A stretch of 64,000 nt of DNA from Bifidobacterium sp. ESL0800 (GCF_029395355.1 NZ_CP113913.1:1426001-1490000); one strand, 5' to 3'. Counted from the first letter of the stretch, positions 18,636-28,908 are shown. Notes: generated by a model not told the origin, from the sequence alone. Program-made: numbers and translations.

Positions 18636-18929
18636 CAGATTATCACCCCGTTTCGCTCTTCGATATTGTAGAGTCTCGGCCGACTTTCAGCTTGCAAAAT
18701 CCTGGGATTCCATTCACAGCAACGCATAGGGCAGATTCATCGTATTTTCGACCTGTATCTGTGCACATGAGAACCATCACAAGATAGCGTCGAACATCCC
18801 AAATATCGGTATCAAAGGCCATCTATGGGGACTTTATTGCGTTATAGGCAGTGCCGAAGTCTATGATATGACACGGTAGAGCGAATCAACGTCCACAGCA
18901 ACACCAGCGAAAAGAGAGAAACCAAGTCC

Positions 18930-19931
18930 ATGTCAGCACTCATTCAACCGGCGACACTGCTGCTCATCATCCTGCTCGGGTACCTGTTCAAACGGACCGG
19001 CATTTTAGGCGCGAAGGACTACCGCGTGGTGCAGGTGCTGGAATTCGACATCATCCTGCCCGGCGCCATCACCTATTCTTTCGCCACCAACCCGCACCAG
19101 CTCAACCTTCTGCTGCTTTCCTGCTTCTCGTTTTTCGCATCCTTGATTCCGCCGCTGCTCATCTTCGTGTCCACGCGTCACCGACCGGTCGCCGACCGCG
19201 CGTTCCTGATGCTCAACGGAAGCGGGTTCAACGTCGGCTGCTTCTGCTTCCCGATGGTCCAGGCTTTTCTGGGCCCCGCCGCTTTGGTCCCCGCCGCCAT
19301 GTTCGACATCGGCAATGACATCATGGTCGCCGCCGGAACGAACGTGATGACGCAAAATCTCCTGCACATCGTCCCCGGCAAAACCCTGGCCGAGCAGAAT
19401 GCCGGAGACGCCCCGACCTTGCCCCGCATCAAAGCCACCGACCGCGACGCACGCCGCCTGCAACGCCGGGCATTGATCCGCAATGTCGTCAAAGGCTTCG
19501 TCACCTCGCCGGCGTTCGACACCTATATCCTGATGCTGGTATTGATGTTCTTCAACTTCCGCTTCCCGCACTGGATCGCGCAGGTCTGCCAGCCGTTCTC
19601 CGCGGCCAACGCCTTCTGCTCGATGGTGATGGTGGGCATGCTGACCGATCTGCCCGCCTCCTTGCGCGACCTCAAATTCGTCGGCGAGGTCATGGCCTGG
19701 CGCCTGCCCTGCGCGATTATTCTCGCGTTGCTGGCGTGGTATATCCTGCCGTTCAGCCCGCTCATTCGCGAGACCGCGGTGATGTGCTGCCTCGCACCGA
19801 CCGCCATCTTCTCGACGATGTTCACCGACAAGGTGCTCGGCAACGCCAAACTAGCCGGCTTCATCCTCTGCCTGACCGCCGTGATCGGCACAATTCTGAT
19901 GACCGCCGCACATTTCATCATCCACATGTAG
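18930..19931 (+). CDS. AEC family transporter
   Basis: 333 aa with about ten hydrophobic segments and the AEC (auxin efflux carrier/malate permease) layout: five N-terminal spans, a hydrophilic central loop (about residues 145-190) and five C-terminal spans. Characteristic pieces are VLEFDIILPGAITYSFATN near the N-terminus and AVMCCLAPTAIFSTMFTDKV near the C-terminus. Bacterial members export or import organic acids; the substrate is unknown. GAGAGAAACC upstream of the ATG is a weak Shine-Dalgarno. A GAGCCGAT/ATCGGCTC hairpin lies at 19948-19971. Confidence 0.85.
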   Translation: MSALIQPATLLLIILLGYLFKRTGILGAKDYRVVQVLEFDIILPGAITYSFATNPHQLNLLLLSCFSFFASLIPPLLIFVSTRHRPVADRAFLMLNGSGFNVGCFCFPMVQAFLGPAALVPAAMFDIGNDIMVAAGTNVMTQNLLHIVPGKTLAEQNAGDAPTLPRIKATDRDARRLQRRALIRNVVKGFVTSPAFDTYILMLVLMFFNFRFPHWIAQVCQPFSAANAFCSMVMVGMLTDLPASLRDLKFVGEVMAWRLPCAIILALLAWYILPFSPLIRETAVMCCLAPTAIFSTMFTDKVLGNAKLAGFILCLTAVIGTILMTAAHFIIHM

Positions 19932-20192
19932 CGGCACACTCGAACATGAGCCGATACCCGCCAATCGGCTCGCCAGAAAGCCTTATAACGTATCAAATCC
20001 AATCATAACGTAACATTACAAAACGCTTAGAGGACGACCACACGGTTCCGCCCCTATAGCTTCTTCCATCGTCAGCTCATAAGTTCAGGAAGCAGGGTGC
20101 CGCGCTTCTGTCATGAATGCAACGCAGCCGAAACCATATAACGTTCGAAGCCGCAACATTATGGCATCAACGTTTTCGCGTGCCTACCTGCA

Positions 20193-20867
20193 TCAGCCGA
20201 TGAGCTGCCTGATTGCCGGGGCCAACGCGACGAATGCCTTGTGTCGGTGCGAAATCGCATTCTTTTCCTCAGCGGTCATTTCCGCACTGGTCAGTTTTTC
20301 ACCGTCGTCGTTCAACCGTCCGGGCTGATCGTTCGGCACGAAGATCGGATCGTAGCCGAAACCGTTGCCGCCCCGGCGTGCGCGAATGATGACGCCGTGC
20401 ATCTCGCCGAGTTTGGTCGTCTCCTGCGCCTGCGGCACCGAGCCATCCGCACGACGCTCGACGCACTGTTCCGGCACCACCAGAGCGGCATCGCAGCAGA
20501 ACCGTGCGCCGCGCTTGGCGTCCGGAATATCCGCGATCTGGGCGAGCAGCAGATCGATGTTGGCCTCGTCGTCGCCGTGCACACCCGACCAGCGCGCCGA
20601 GAGGATGCCCGGAGCAGCGCCCAGCACATCGACGATCAGCCCACTGTCGTCGGCGAGCGCCGGCAATCCGGTTCGCCGCGCCACGTCGCGTGCCTTGAGC
20701 AGCGCGTTCTCTTCGAAGGTGACACCGGTTTCAACAGGATCCGGCAGATTCATCGAACCGGCGGAAACCAGCTCGACGTGTTGTACCGCCTCTCCGAGCT
20801 CCTCCTCGATGATGGTGCGGATCTCCGGCAGCTTGCCTTCATTATGTGTAGCGACGACGATTTTCAT
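20193..20867 (-). CDS. rdgB: RdgB/HAM1 non-canonical purine NTP pyrophosphatase
   Basis: 224 aa. It hydrolyses dITP and XTP to the monophosphates, keeping them out of DNA and RNA. Signatures are VVATHNEGKLPEI at the N-terminus, ALADDSGLIVD (catalytic Asp), GILSARWSG, NGFGYDPIFVP and SHRHKAF at the C-terminus. It follows rph on the same strand (176 bp gap), the common rph-rdgB pairing. Confidence 0.95.
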   Translation of the reverse strand: MKIVVATHNEGKLPEIRTIIEEELGEAVQHVELVSAGSMNLPDPVETGVTFEENALLKARDVARRTGLPALADDSGLIVDVLGAAPGILSARWSGVHGDDEANIDLLLAQIADIPDAKRGARFCCDAALVVPEQCVERRADGSVPQAQETTKLGEMHGVIIRARRGGNGFGYDPIFVPNDQPGRLNDDGEKLTSAEMTAEEKNAISHRHKAFVALAPAIRQLIG

Positions 20868-21043
20868 GATAGATTCCCAGCCCTTGTCTGTTTCCTACTC
20901 GTTTCAGCGTGTATACGTCGCAAACTCTCGGTCAACTTCGACTAGCAGCACTTTTACGACGTCCATTACGCTATTGGCGTCGCAAATCTCCTATCAGCCT
21001 CAGCCAATGGCGCATTGCGACGCTCAAAACCCTGCGAACTTCC

Positions 21044-21808
21044 TCAGTCCTTGGCGAGCGCCTCGTTCTGCGCACGCTGCAGCTCCTTGTTGCCCTTTTC
21101 GGCCAGCTCGAGCAGCACGTTGAGCTCATCACGGGTGAAAGGACGGTGCTCGGCGGTGCCCTGGATCTCGATGAACTTGCCGGAGCCGGTCATGGCGACG
21201 TTCATGTCGGTCATGGCCTGGCTGTCCTCGATATAGGGCAGGTCCAGCATCGGTGTACCGTTGATAATCCCCACGGAAACCGCGGAGATCTGGTCCTTGA
21301 TCGCTTTTTGCGCCGAACGGATGTGCTTGTGCTTCTCGGCCCAATGCAGCGCGTCGACCAAAGCCACATATGCACCGGTCACGGAAGCCGTACGGGTGCC
21401 GCCATCTGCCTGCAATACGTCGCAGTCCAGCTGCACCTGGTTCTCACCCAGCGCCTTCATATCGATGACACCGCGCAGGCAGCGGCCGACCAAGCGGCTG
21501 ATCTCCTGTGTACGCCCGCCGACCTTGCCCCTCACGGATTCGCGCGGGGTGCGTTCGGAAGTGGCGCGCGGCAGCATCGCATACTCCGCAGTGACCCAGC
21601 CGAGCCCGGAATCCTTGCGCCAACGCGGCACGCCCGGGGCGAACGTCGCGGTGCACATCACGCGGGTGTTGCCGCATTCGATGAGCACGGAACCTTCCGG
21701 AGCGTCGGTGAAATGACGGGTGATCTTGACGGGGCGCAGCTCGTCGACGGCACGTCCGTCCGGACGCACCACAGTGTTATCGTTCAGTAAATCCTTGATT
21801 TGAGCCAT
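21044..21808 (-). CDS. rph: Ribonuclease PH
   Basis: 254 aa, full length. A phosphorolytic 3'-5' exoribonuclease that trims tRNA 3' ends. Typical motifs are [27 protein letters not shown], the RRxxRE-like [19 protein letters not shown] region, [17 protein letters not shown] and the C-terminal [13 protein letters not shown]. First gene of the rph-rdgB pair. Confidence 0.96.
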   Translation of the reverse strand: MAQIKDLLNDNTVVRPDGRAVDELRPVKITRHFTDAPEGSVLIECGNTRVMCTATFAPGVPRWRKDSGLGWVTAEYAMLPRATSERTPRESVRGKVGGRTQEISRLVGRCLRGVIDMKALGENQVQLDCDVLQADGGTRTASVTGAYVALVDALHWAEKHKHIRSAQKAIKDQISAVSVGIINGTPMLDLPYIEDSQAMTDMNVAMTGSGKFIEIQGTAEHRPFTRDELNVLLELAEKGNKELQRAQNEALAKD

Positions 21809-21863
21809 ACCGCCAACCTACCATCAGGCGGTCACGTCATTGCGCAACGTTCAATATTCGTTC

Positions 21864-21974
21864 AAATGCGTTGTTTCCAGCAGCTCACACACTTTTATGC
21901 TGGAAACAACGCATTTAAAGTTTCCAATTAGGTTGTTTCCAGCACAAATGTGTGCAAAATGCTGGAAACAACGC
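21864..21974. repeat. Two GTTGTTTCCAGCA inverted repeats
   Basis: ATGCGTTGTTTCCAGCA (from 21866) faces TGCTGGAAACAACGCAT (to 21914). A second pair, GTTGTTTCCAGCA (from about 21932) and TGCTGGAAACAACGC (to about 21974), follows. Both can form stems of at least 13 bp. They lie between rph and the downstream Pr6Pr-type gene. Confidence 0.7.
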
Positions 21975-22028
21975 AAAATTACGCGTTTTCCGACACCAGT
22001 TATGAGGAAACCGGAAAAGCACATCCGC

Positions 22029-22667
22029 TCAGTTGCGAACGGTGCCGAGCAGCGGCTTCTTCGGCATCACCTTGTCGATCAGGAACAGCACCAGGCCGAG
22101 AATGGCGAAACCGATGATGCAGAAGACGATATTGATCCACATCTGGTTCCAGCCGATCTTGTTGACATCGATGAACCCGTACGGATACGGATTGCCGTGC
22201 GCCTCCGGACCGGAATGCGGCCAAAGCTGCGCGCGGATGAGCACGAACGCCAGGTAGAACGGGAAGTAGATGAGCCAGGTGAGCACGTAATGCCACTTGA
22301 AGCGCTTGTGAGCGTCGAAGAGAATGAAGTCGATGGTCGCGAGGATCGGTGCGGCCTTGTGCAGGATGACGTTGGTCATGATGCCGAACACGTACTTCGA
22401 GGTGAGCGGGTTGGCCGGCGGCAGCAGCGTGGCCGCGACGATGCCGGTGATCAGAATGTAGAGCGTCAGGATGCCCTTGAGCCAGGCGGGAGGCTGCTTG
22501 CCGTCGATCAGGCACGCGACGCCGGCCCACAGCATCACCAGGCCGAGCAGGAAGTTGGTTTCGTAGGTAAAGTAGACCCAATAGCTGGGTTCGCCCCACG
22601 CCACGCTCGTCCAGGCGAGACACAGGAACGCGATGATGAGACGGTAGATTCCGACAAAATATTTCAT
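22029..22667 (-). CDS. Pr6Pr-like integral membrane protein
   Basis: 212 aa from the ATG at 22667; a GTG at 22700 would add 11 residues, and neither start has a good Shine-Dalgarno. Six hydrophobic segments begin YRLIIAFLCLAWTSV and FTYETNFLLGLVMLWAGVAC. ANPLTSKYVFGIMTNVILHK and YPYGFIDVNKIGWNQMWINI are the conserved family blocks. These proteins are widespread in actinobacteria and resemble AIG1/FAR-17a membrane proteins; no function is known. Confidence 0.78.
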   Translation of the reverse strand: MKYFVGIYRLIIAFLCLAWTSVAWGEPSYWVYFTYETNFLLGLVMLWAGVACLIDGKQPPAWLKGILTLYILITGIVAATLLPPANPLTSKYVFGIMTNVILHKAAPILATIDFILFDAHKRFKWHYVLTWLIYFPFYLAFVLIRAQLWPHSGPEAHGNPYPYGFIDVNKIGWNQMWINIVFCIIGFAILGLVLFLIDKVMPKKPLLGTVRN

Positions 22668-23148
22668 GACGGCCAGTTTAGGGATAAGCCGAGAAAACAC
22701 AGTCTTGCATCAAGGCCAGCCACGACACGGATTCAGCCCACCTACACCATCGACATCGACGGCTTTTGCACCTTTGAGAATCTTGAATCCGATGTTCAGC
22801 ACCGAAGGATACCGAAACCTCCAGCACACTTAGAGTGCATCAATCCACAGCTGTGAAAGCATCCATCAGCAATCAATCATTATGTCGAGATGCCGGTCGG
22901 ATCCCCATACTTCCAACGCTAAAACAACAAATCGTAGGTGCGATTCACGGAGCGCGCCGAGAGCCGACACCGAGCAAACCGCGCCGAAATGTCTACTTAT
23001 AGTCATTATTACTATTAATCGCCGTGTCGGGTTAGAATCGAGGTGGAAAAGCAACGCGGCCGGTCAGCCCGGCGACGCAAATCTCGCGCTCTGTCGGCAA
23101 CGCCGACAACGCAAAGGGCGCGAAAAGCACACCTCAGGGAGGCATGTG
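22668..23148. other. Long intergenic region upstream of pncB
   Basis: No coding potential beyond an N-terminal run-on of the pncB frame. It contains the divergent promoters of the Pr6Pr gene and pncB. The A/T-rich stretch around 23000-23025 (TTATAGTCATTATTACTATT) is the likeliest pncB promoter. No riboswitch or NAD-regulator site was recognised. Confidence 0.3.
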
Positions 23149-24471
23149 ATGCTGGATTATTCACCGGCTTTGATGACCGATATGTACGAATACACGATGT
23201 TGGACGCGGCTCTGCGCGACGGCACGGCGAACCGCAAGTGCGTTTTCGAGATCTTTACGCGCCACCTGCCCGTAGGCCGTCGTTACGGCGTCGTCGCCGG
23301 CACCGGCCGCATCCTCGACGCGCTCGAACGCTTCCATCTGAACGACGACGACCTCAAGTTCCTCTCCGACCGCAAGGTGGTGAGCCCCAAGACCATCGAA
23401 TGGCTCAAAAACTTCAAGTTCACCGGCTCGATCAAGGGCTATCGCGAAGGCGAAATGTATTTCCCCGACTCCCCGATCCTGGAGGTCGAAGGCACGTTCG
23501 GCGAGTGCACGCTGCTCGAAACGCTGCTGCTTTCTATTCTGAATTATGATTCCGCAGTAGCTGCTGCGGCTTCACGTATGTCCAGCGCCGCCGGCAATCG
23601 CCCGTGCATGGACATGGGCGGGCGCCGCGCCAACGAATGGGCCGCCGTCGCCGCCGCCAGGGCTGCCGTGGTCGGCGGGTTCCAAGGCACCGCGAACCTG
23701 CTCGCCGCCCAGCTTTACGGCCTCAAGGCCATCGGCACCTCGGCCCACTGCTTCACCCTCGTCCACGATTCCGAGCGCGACGCCTTCGCCTCGCAGGTCA
23801 AGGCGATGAGCGCGAACACCACGCTTCTGGTCGATACATATGACATCAAGGAAGCCATCAAGACCGCCGTCGAGGTGGCCGGCCCCGAGCTCGGCTGCGT
23901 GCGCATCGATTCCGGCGACCTCGCCGAACTGGCCCAGCAGACCCGCAACCAGCTCGACGCCTTGGGCGCCAAGAACACGAAGATCACGGTGACCAACGAC
24001 CTCGACGAGTATGCGCTGGCCGCCCTGCAATCTGCCCCGGTCGACTCCTACGGCGTCGGCACGATGCTGGTGACCGGCTCCGGCGCCCCGACCTGCGCGA
24101 TGGTCTACAAGCTCACCGAACGCGAAGGCGAAGGCGGCGAAATGGTTCCCGTCGCCAAGCATTCCGAGAACAAGGCCACCGTCCCCGGCCGCAAGCTTGC
24201 CTTCCGCTCCTATGAATATGGCCTGGCCACCGCCGAACACGTCATTTCGGGCTCCGAGGAAAAGCTCGCCGCCTTCCAGCCCGAAGACGGCTGGAAGGAT
24301 CTGATGGTCACCTACATGGACCACGGCGAGGCCGACAAGCAGTATCAGGGCCACGACGCCATCACCGCCGCGCACGACTACCACGCGAAGGCCCTGGCCG
24401 AACTGCCGATCACCGCGCAGTCGCTGATGAAGGGCGATCCTTCAATCCCCACGCAGATCGACGTGCTCTAA
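23149..24471 (+). CDS. pncB: Nicotinate phosphoribosyltransferase
   Basis: 440 aa from the ATG at 23149, which follows CAGGGAGGCATGTG; the frame stays open upstream but without a start signal. It converts nicotinate and PRPP to nicotinate mononucleotide in NAD salvage. Motifs: TDMYEYTMLDAALRDG at the N-terminus, FEIFTRHLPVGRRYGV, TLLLDTYDIK-like TTLLVDTYDIKEA (PRPP/base binding), VRIDSGDLAEL and SYGVGTMLVTGSGAPTCAMV. Monocistronic; palindromic repeats follow. Confidence 0.95.
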   Translation: MLDYSPALMTDMYEYTMLDAALRDGTANRKCVFEIFTRHLPVGRRYGVVAGTGRILDALERFHLNDDDLKFLSDRKVVSPKTIEWLKNFKFTGSIKGYREGEMYFPDSPILEVEGTFGECTLLETLLLSILNYDSAVAAAASRMSSAAGNRPCMDMGGRRANEWAAVAAARAAVVGGFQGTANLLAAQLYGLKAIGTSAHCFTLVHDSERDAFASQVKAMSANTTLLVDTYDIKEAIKTAVEVAGPELGCVRIDSGDLAELAQQTRNQLDALGAKNTKITVTNDLDEYALAALQSAPVDSYGVGTMLVTGSGAPTCAMVYKLTEREGEGGEMVPVAKHSENKATVPGRKLAFRSYEYGLATAEHVISGSEEKLAAFQPEDGWKDLMVTYMDHGEADKQYQGHDAITAAHDYHAKALAELPITAQSLMKGDPSIPTQIDVL

Positions 24472-24522
24472 AGAACGTAATCGCAGCATCATAATCTGCT
24501 GCCCCGGCATCAATTTGCTCAT

Positions 24523-24673
24523 TTTGGGGGTTCTTGGTGCACCAAGTACCCCCAAATACGACGCTTTGGGGTGAATTCTTCAGAAAACGGGGTTCTTGGT
24601 GCGCCAAGAGCCCCCAAATTTGACGAATATCACTCAATTCTTTATATAGTCGCCCTCTTGGCGCACCAAGAGG
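24523..24673. repeat. CTTGGTGCACCAAG palindrome cluster, three copies
   Basis: Palindromes at 24533-24546 (within a 34-bp near-perfect dyad 24523-24556 flanked by TTTGGGGG and CCCCCAAA), 24595-24608 (CTTGGTGCGCCAAG) and 24654-24673 (CCTCTTGGCGCACCAAGAGG). A second cluster of the same family occurs at 47273-47412. Confidence 0.8.
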
Positions 24674-24778
24674 TACAAAATAAAGCAAAATGCTGTGCAT
24701 ACCGTCGATTTCTGGTATGCCCAGCCTTTGTTATGTAAACGGCGAAACAATAATCGTCTCCGCGCAAGAAACCTGACT

Positions 24779-25117
24779 TTACTTGTCGGTCATTTCCTCG
24801 TAGATACGTTTGCAGTCCGGGCAGACCGGATATTGTGACGGATCGTGTTTCGGCACCCAGATCTTGCCGCACAGCGCCACCACGGGCCGTCCGGTGAGCT
24901 GAGACTCGCGCATACGGTCACGCGAAACGTAATGCGCAAAGCGATCGGCATCACCGTTGTCGTCGAGCTTGCGCTCCTCCTTGGTTTCCGGACGCTCAAG
25001 CACCGCCGTCCCCGCGCCCGAATCCGGATCTTCGGAAGGATTCTCGAACCCCGCCATATCGAGCCAATCGTTCGGCCGCCCATCACTATCCAACATTTCG
25101 AAAAAGCCAGTCATCAC
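24779..25117 (-). CDS. DUF3039 domain protein
   Basis: 112 aa. The conserved part is the C-terminus: DADRFAHYVSRDRMRESQLTG, then VVALCGKIWVPKHDP and YPVCPDCKRIYEEM. The Cys residues (LCGK plus CPDC) suggest a small zinc-binding fold. DUF3039 proteins are common in actinobacteria and have no assigned function. The N-terminal 50 residues are variable. The gene is divergent from coaD. Confidence 0.8.
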   Translation of the reverse strand: MMTGFFEMLDSDGRPNDWLDMAGFENPSEDPDSGAGTAVLERPETKEERKLDDNGDADRFAHYVSRDRMRESQLTGRPVVALCGKIWVPKHDPSQYPVCPDCKRIYEEMTDK

Positions 25118-25344
25118 GTCTCCTTATTCGGCTATACAGTCACATGTCAATCACCGCAATACCGCCTATATCATAACGTCCGGCGTTTACCGTAAGCAAC
25201 GATGAACATGTCATTCATCTCTAGGCATCACAGCGATTCGATGTTGCGTTTATCAAGAGCGAAAACATCAAAAGACAACAATCACCGGCACCTTGAAGAC
25301 CCGGGCAACAGCGGAAATCAGCGTCAGGCGTTATTCTTGGGAGT

Positions 25345-25839
25345 ATGACTATTGCAGTGTGCCCAGGCTCGTATGATCCAGTCACGGCAGGGCATTTGGA
25401 TGTTATCGAACGCAGTGCGCGCATTTTCGAGACGGTACATGTCGTCGTGGCTGTGAACTGCGCGAAAACCCCGATGTTTTCCGAAGAGACCCGCGTGGAC
25501 GTCATCAGGCGGGCCTTGGTAAAAGACGGATACCCCAACGTCGTCGTCGCCTCCACCGACGGGCTGATCACCGATTATTGCACCAAAGTCGGAGCATCGG
25601 TCATCATCAAGGGTCTGCGGCAGAACGGCGACTACGAGGCCGAGCTCGGCATGGCGCTGGTGAACCGCAAACTTTCCGGCGTCGAGACGATGTTCCTGCC
25701 TGCCAACCCGATTCTTGAGCATATCTCCAGCACCATCGTCAAGGATGTGGCGCGCCACGGTGGCGACGTCACCGGTATGGTGCCCAATTGCGTGGTCGGT
25801 ATGCTCGCCGAACAACTTCAAAAAGAAAAGAGTCAATGA
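25345..25839 (+). CDS. coaD: Pantetheine-phosphate adenylyltransferase
   Basis: 164 aa, normal length. It catalyses the penultimate step of CoA synthesis, ATP plus 4'-phosphopantetheine to dephospho-CoA. The nucleotidyltransferase HIGH-like motif is [14 protein letters not shown] (T/HxGH). [32 protein letters not shown] and the C-terminal [19 protein letters not shown] are all typical. It overlaps the next gene by 4 bp (ATGA), so the two are translationally coupled. Confidence 0.96.
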   Translation: MTIAVCPGSYDPVTAGHLDVIERSARIFETVHVVVAVNCAKTPMFSEETRVDVIRRALVKDGYPNVVVASTDGLITDYCTKVGASVIIKGLRQNGDYEAELGMALVNRKLSGVETMFLPANPILEHISSTIVKDVARHGGDVTGMVPNCVVGMLAEQLQKEKSQ

Positions 25840-26726
25840 TGGTGGACGAAAAAGACCTCAACGACGAGGAAGACGATACCCTTTCCAAGGTCATTCCGAT
25901 CGACGACCTTTCGCCGAACCACAGCGTAAAGGACAGTGAAGCCGAAAGCTCCGTTGAGCACGAGGAAACTTACGATGCCGACGATTCCGACATTGCCGAC
26001 AACGACGATGCGCCCTCTGTGAAAGCCACCAAGCCGCTTTTCGCCTCGCCTGCCGACCTTCCTGACCTGCGGGAACATCGCAGCGAAGATTCCGGCTATG
26101 ATGCTGGATCCGATTCCGAATCGGCCACAGAAGATAACGCCGAAAGCAAAAGCCATGACGAATTCACCACGGTTTATGACATCATCGATCAGATGACTTC
26201 CTCCATCGAGGAGACCAAGCCGAGCATTTTCACCCCCGGCATGGTGCGCCTCGACCGTGACGAGTTCCTCGACCAGCTTGAACAGCTCAAAGCCATGCTG
26301 CCCGTCCAGCTTGAACGTGCCTCCTCGCTGATGCGCGAGGCCGAACGTAGGCTGCAGAACGCGCAGAGCCAGGCGCAGGCCATCGTTACCAAGGCGCAGA
26401 GCCAAGCCGCGCAGATCAAGCAGAACGCCGAGGAGCAGGCGCAGATTCTCGCCGGCCAGGAGCGTGTCGTGGATCTGGCGCAGCAAAAGGCACGCGCTAT
26501 CGTCGACAGCGCTCAGACCAGGTCGACCAAGCTGGTACAAGGAGCCAACGCCTATTGCGCCGACGTGATGAAAGCTCTGAAAGAGCAGGTCTCCACCTAC
26601 GACCGCGACATTCGCAACGGCATCGACGTCATCGACAAACGCCAGCGCGAGGCGGCCCAACAGCTTCAAACCACCGAAGCCGACGCGATGGCCCAAAGCC
26701 AGGCGTCAGCGAAGAAAACCGAATAG
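25836..26726 (+). CDS. sepIVA: DivIVA-like cell-division protein (SepIVA type)
   Basis: 296 aa from the ATG at 25836, overlapping the coaD stop. Residues 1-115 are acidic and disordered. A DivIVA-like membrane-targeting and linker segment ([40 protein letters not shown]) follows, then a long coiled coil rich in Gln/Ala (about 170-290). In mycobacteria the homologous position next to DUF177 and rnc is occupied by SepIVA, a septum-associated essential protein; synteny and architecture support the same call here. Probably cytoplasmic, at the septum or growing envelope. Confidence 0.75.
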   Translation: MMVDEKDLNDEEDDTLSKVIPIDDLSPNHSVKDSEAESSVEHEETYDADDSDIADNDDAPSVKATKPLFASPADLPDLREHRSEDSGYDAGSDSESATEDNAESKSHDEFTTVYDIIDQMTSSIEETKPSIFTPGMVRLDRDEFLDQLEQLKAMLPVQLERASSLMREAERRLQNAQSQAQAIVTKAQSQAAQIKQNAEEQAQILAGQERVVDLAQQKARAIVDSAQTRSTKLVQGANAYCADVMKALKEQVSTYDRDIRNGIDVIDKRQREAAQQLQTTEADAMAQSQASAKKTE

Positions 26727-26784
26727 CACTATAGTACAGACAAGATCATGGAATCTTGAAGATCCGAAAGAACGATAAACACAT

Positions 26785-27408
26785 ATGAGCAGACCTGAAG
26801 ATTCGCAATGGGCCGTCTGTGTGGGGCAGATCATCTCGCGACCCGGCCAGAGCAAAACCATTGACGCCGATTACCCGGCACCGAGCGGCATCGGCGACAA
26901 CATCATCGGTGTCAAGGAAGGCGCACCGGTAAAGGTGAACGGTTCTTTCGACTCCATCGTCGACGGGCTGATTTTCACCGGCCATTTCGACGCGCCGGTC
27001 CACGCCGAATGCGTACGATGCCTCACACCTCTCAAACGCGACTGGGGCATGGATGTCACCGCGTTCTTCCCCTTTGATTCCGCCAAAGCGAGCGTCAACG
27101 CCGATAACGGGCACGGCAAGCACGACGAAGATATCGATATCATCGCCGGCGAGGACGAGTCGGAAGACACCTACCCGCTGAGCCCGGATTGCAACTACGC
27201 CGACCTCGAAGCGCTCCTGCGCGACACCTTGGTCGAGAACCTGCCGTTGCAGCCGTTGTGCAGGCCGGACTGCAAGGGGCTGTGCTCGCAGTGCGGCATC
27301 AACCTGAACGACAACCCCGATCACCATCACGACGTGGTCGACAACCGTTTCGCGGCTTTGGCCGGCCTCAAGGCCCAGCTGGAAAAGGAAGCGAAACAAG
27401 GCAAGTAG
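26785..27408 (+). CDS. DUF177/YceD family protein
   Basis: 207 aa. It contains the YceD core: an N-terminal strand region, HAECVRCLTPLKRDW, a long acidic loop (about residues 105-135), then the conserved C-terminal PLCRPDCKGLCSQCGINLND block. YceD proteins are nearly always encoded directly upstream of rpmF, as here, and are linked to ribosome/23S rRNA metabolism. Four Cys in the last block plus CVRC may bind zinc. It lies in the coaD-sepIVA-DUF177-rpmF-rnc order. Confidence 0.88.
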   Translation: MSRPEDSQWAVCVGQIISRPGQSKTIDADYPAPSGIGDNIIGVKEGAPVKVNGSFDSIVDGLIFTGHFDAPVHAECVRCLTPLKRDWGMDVTAFFPFDSAKASVNADNGHGKHDEDIDIIAGEDESEDTYPLSPDCNYADLEALLRDTLVENLPLQPLCRPDCKGLCSQCGINLNDNPDHHHDVVDNRFAALAGLKAQLEKEAKQGK

Positions 27409-27480
27409 AGCTTGTACCGAGATTGCGTTAGACTTGTCTACGCTTAAGCTCAATTTGTTCGAACGAAATAGAGGAATACC

Positions 27481-27675
27481 ATGGCACTGCCAAAGTACAA
27501 GACTTCGCGAGCCAATACGCATTCGCGCCGCTCCAACTGGAAGGCCAGCGCGGCCAAGACCGTAGCCTGCCCCAATTGTGGTGCGCCGACCCTGCCGCAT
27601 ATGGCTTGCCCGAGCTGCGGTTCGTTCCGCGGCCGCGTGTATCGCGAGGCTATCAGCAAGTCGCTGAGCAAGTGA
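27481..27675 (+). CDS. rpmF: 50S ribosomal protein L32
   Basis: 64 aa basic protein beginning [20 protein letters not shown], with two zinc knuckle pairs ([18 protein letters not shown]). This is the zinc-containing form of L32 that binds 23S rRNA near the peptidyl-transferase region. It follows DUF177 as in most bacteria. A strong terminator follows. Confidence 0.97.
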   Translation: MALPKYKTSRANTHSRRSNWKASAAKTVACPNCGAPTLPHMACPSCGSFRGRVYREAISKSLSK

Positions 27676-27689
27676 AACGCTAGCAGATA

Positions 27690-27722
27690 AAAGCCCTGCC
27701 ATCGACGGGTGGCGGGGCTTTT
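27690..27722 (+). terminator. Terminator after rpmF
   Basis: AAAGCCCTGCCA pairs with TGGCGGGGCTTT (one G-T wobble) and is followed by T residues. It separates rpmF from rnc, so rnc needs its own promoter or read-through. Confidence 0.8.
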
Positions 27723-27902
27723 GCATCTCTGCTTACGCTTGGCTTTAATCTAAAAAAACCATTACACCGCCACGCAGATGTATTACAGTAACCAATACGG
27801 TTCGGCTATACCTGACGATATTCGATATCGCAGTATTCGCCATCAACCGGCTTGGTGCCCGCAATATGTTCGTCGGGGTCATATCCGTATAAAAGGACCA
27901 TC

Positions 27903-28688
27903 ATGACCGATTCACAACATAACGAAAATACCAAATCCACCACCCCGCAGCAAGAGCTGCTCGACCGGCTGGGCACCACGCTTTCGCCGGATATGCTGGT
28001 GATGGCGCTCACCCACCGCTCCTTCTCGCACGAGCACGAGGGCGCGCCGAATTACGAACGCTTGGAATTCCTGGGCGACGCGGTGCTCGAGTTCGTCTCC
28101 ACCGAAACCCTGTATCGTGTCCATCCCGACATGAACGAAGGCCAGCTGGCGAAGATGCGGGCGATGGCCGTCTCGGAAAAGGCGCTTTCGCAGATCGCGC
28201 GCGAAAAGCTCCAGGTCGGGCCCTATATCCTGCTCGGCCACGGCGAAGCGGAATCAGGCGGAGCCGAGAAAAGCTCGATCCTCTGCGATATCGTCGAATC
28301 CCTGATCGGCGCGACGTTCGTGGAACACGGCATTGATGAGGCTCGTAAGGTCGTGCACCATCTGGTCGACGACGAGCTCAAAAAAGTGGCCACGGAAGGG
28401 CCTGCGCTGGACTGGAAGACCTCACTGACCGTCAAAGCACACGGCATGGGGCTTGAGGATCCGCGCTACCGCATGGCCGTCTCCGGGCCGGAATACGCGC
28501 AGGTCTTCACCGCTCGCGCCGTCGTCGGAAACGATGACGAAGTACTCGGAGTCGGCACCGGTTCCAGCAAACGCAAGGCCCAGCTCGCCGCGGCAAAAGC
28601 CGCATGGACGGAGTTGGACACGAATCCGAGCCGCCATCAGGCTAAAAAGCACCATCATCACAACGATGGAAAATCGCAGCGACAATAG
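27903..28688 (+). CDS. rnc: Ribonuclease III
   Basis: 261 aa from the ATG at 27903 (AAAGGACC upstream). It cleaves double-stranded RNA in rRNA maturation and mRNA processing. The catalytic signature YERLEFLGDAVLEF contains the metal-binding Glu/Asp residues, and a second set is in CDIVESLIGATFVEHG. The dsRNA-binding domain covers about residues 160-235 (DWKTSLTVKAHG to KRKAQLAAAKAAW). A His/Lys-rich tail (KKHHHHND) extends past it. Confidence 0.95.
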   Translation: MTDSQHNENTKSTTPQQELLDRLGTTLSPDMLVMALTHRSFSHEHEGAPNYERLEFLGDAVLEFVSTETLYRVHPDMNEGQLAKMRAMAVSEKALSQIAREKLQVGPYILLGHGEAESGGAEKSSILCDIVESLIGATFVEHGIDEARKVVHHLVDDELKKVATEGPALDWKTSLTVKAHGMGLEDPRYRMAVSGPEYAQVFTARAVVGNDDEVLGVGTGSSKRKAQLAAAKAAWTELDTNPSRHQAKKHHHHNDGKSQRQ

Positions 28689-28908
28689 CGAATCCTCGAA
28701 TCCCCACAGACTTGCGACACCCCGCCAATATTTGGGCAATAAGCGTTTTCCGCACATACAAGGCGCTATGATATTGAGCACATCGGCATAGCGTCACAGC
28801 CTGCCACGAACGGGCGAGCGAACACCGAGCGTCATTACCATGCAGACGTACACCATACGCAGCAGGTCAGAAGACAATTCCTACAAACCCGAAGAGATAA
28901 GAGGAACG

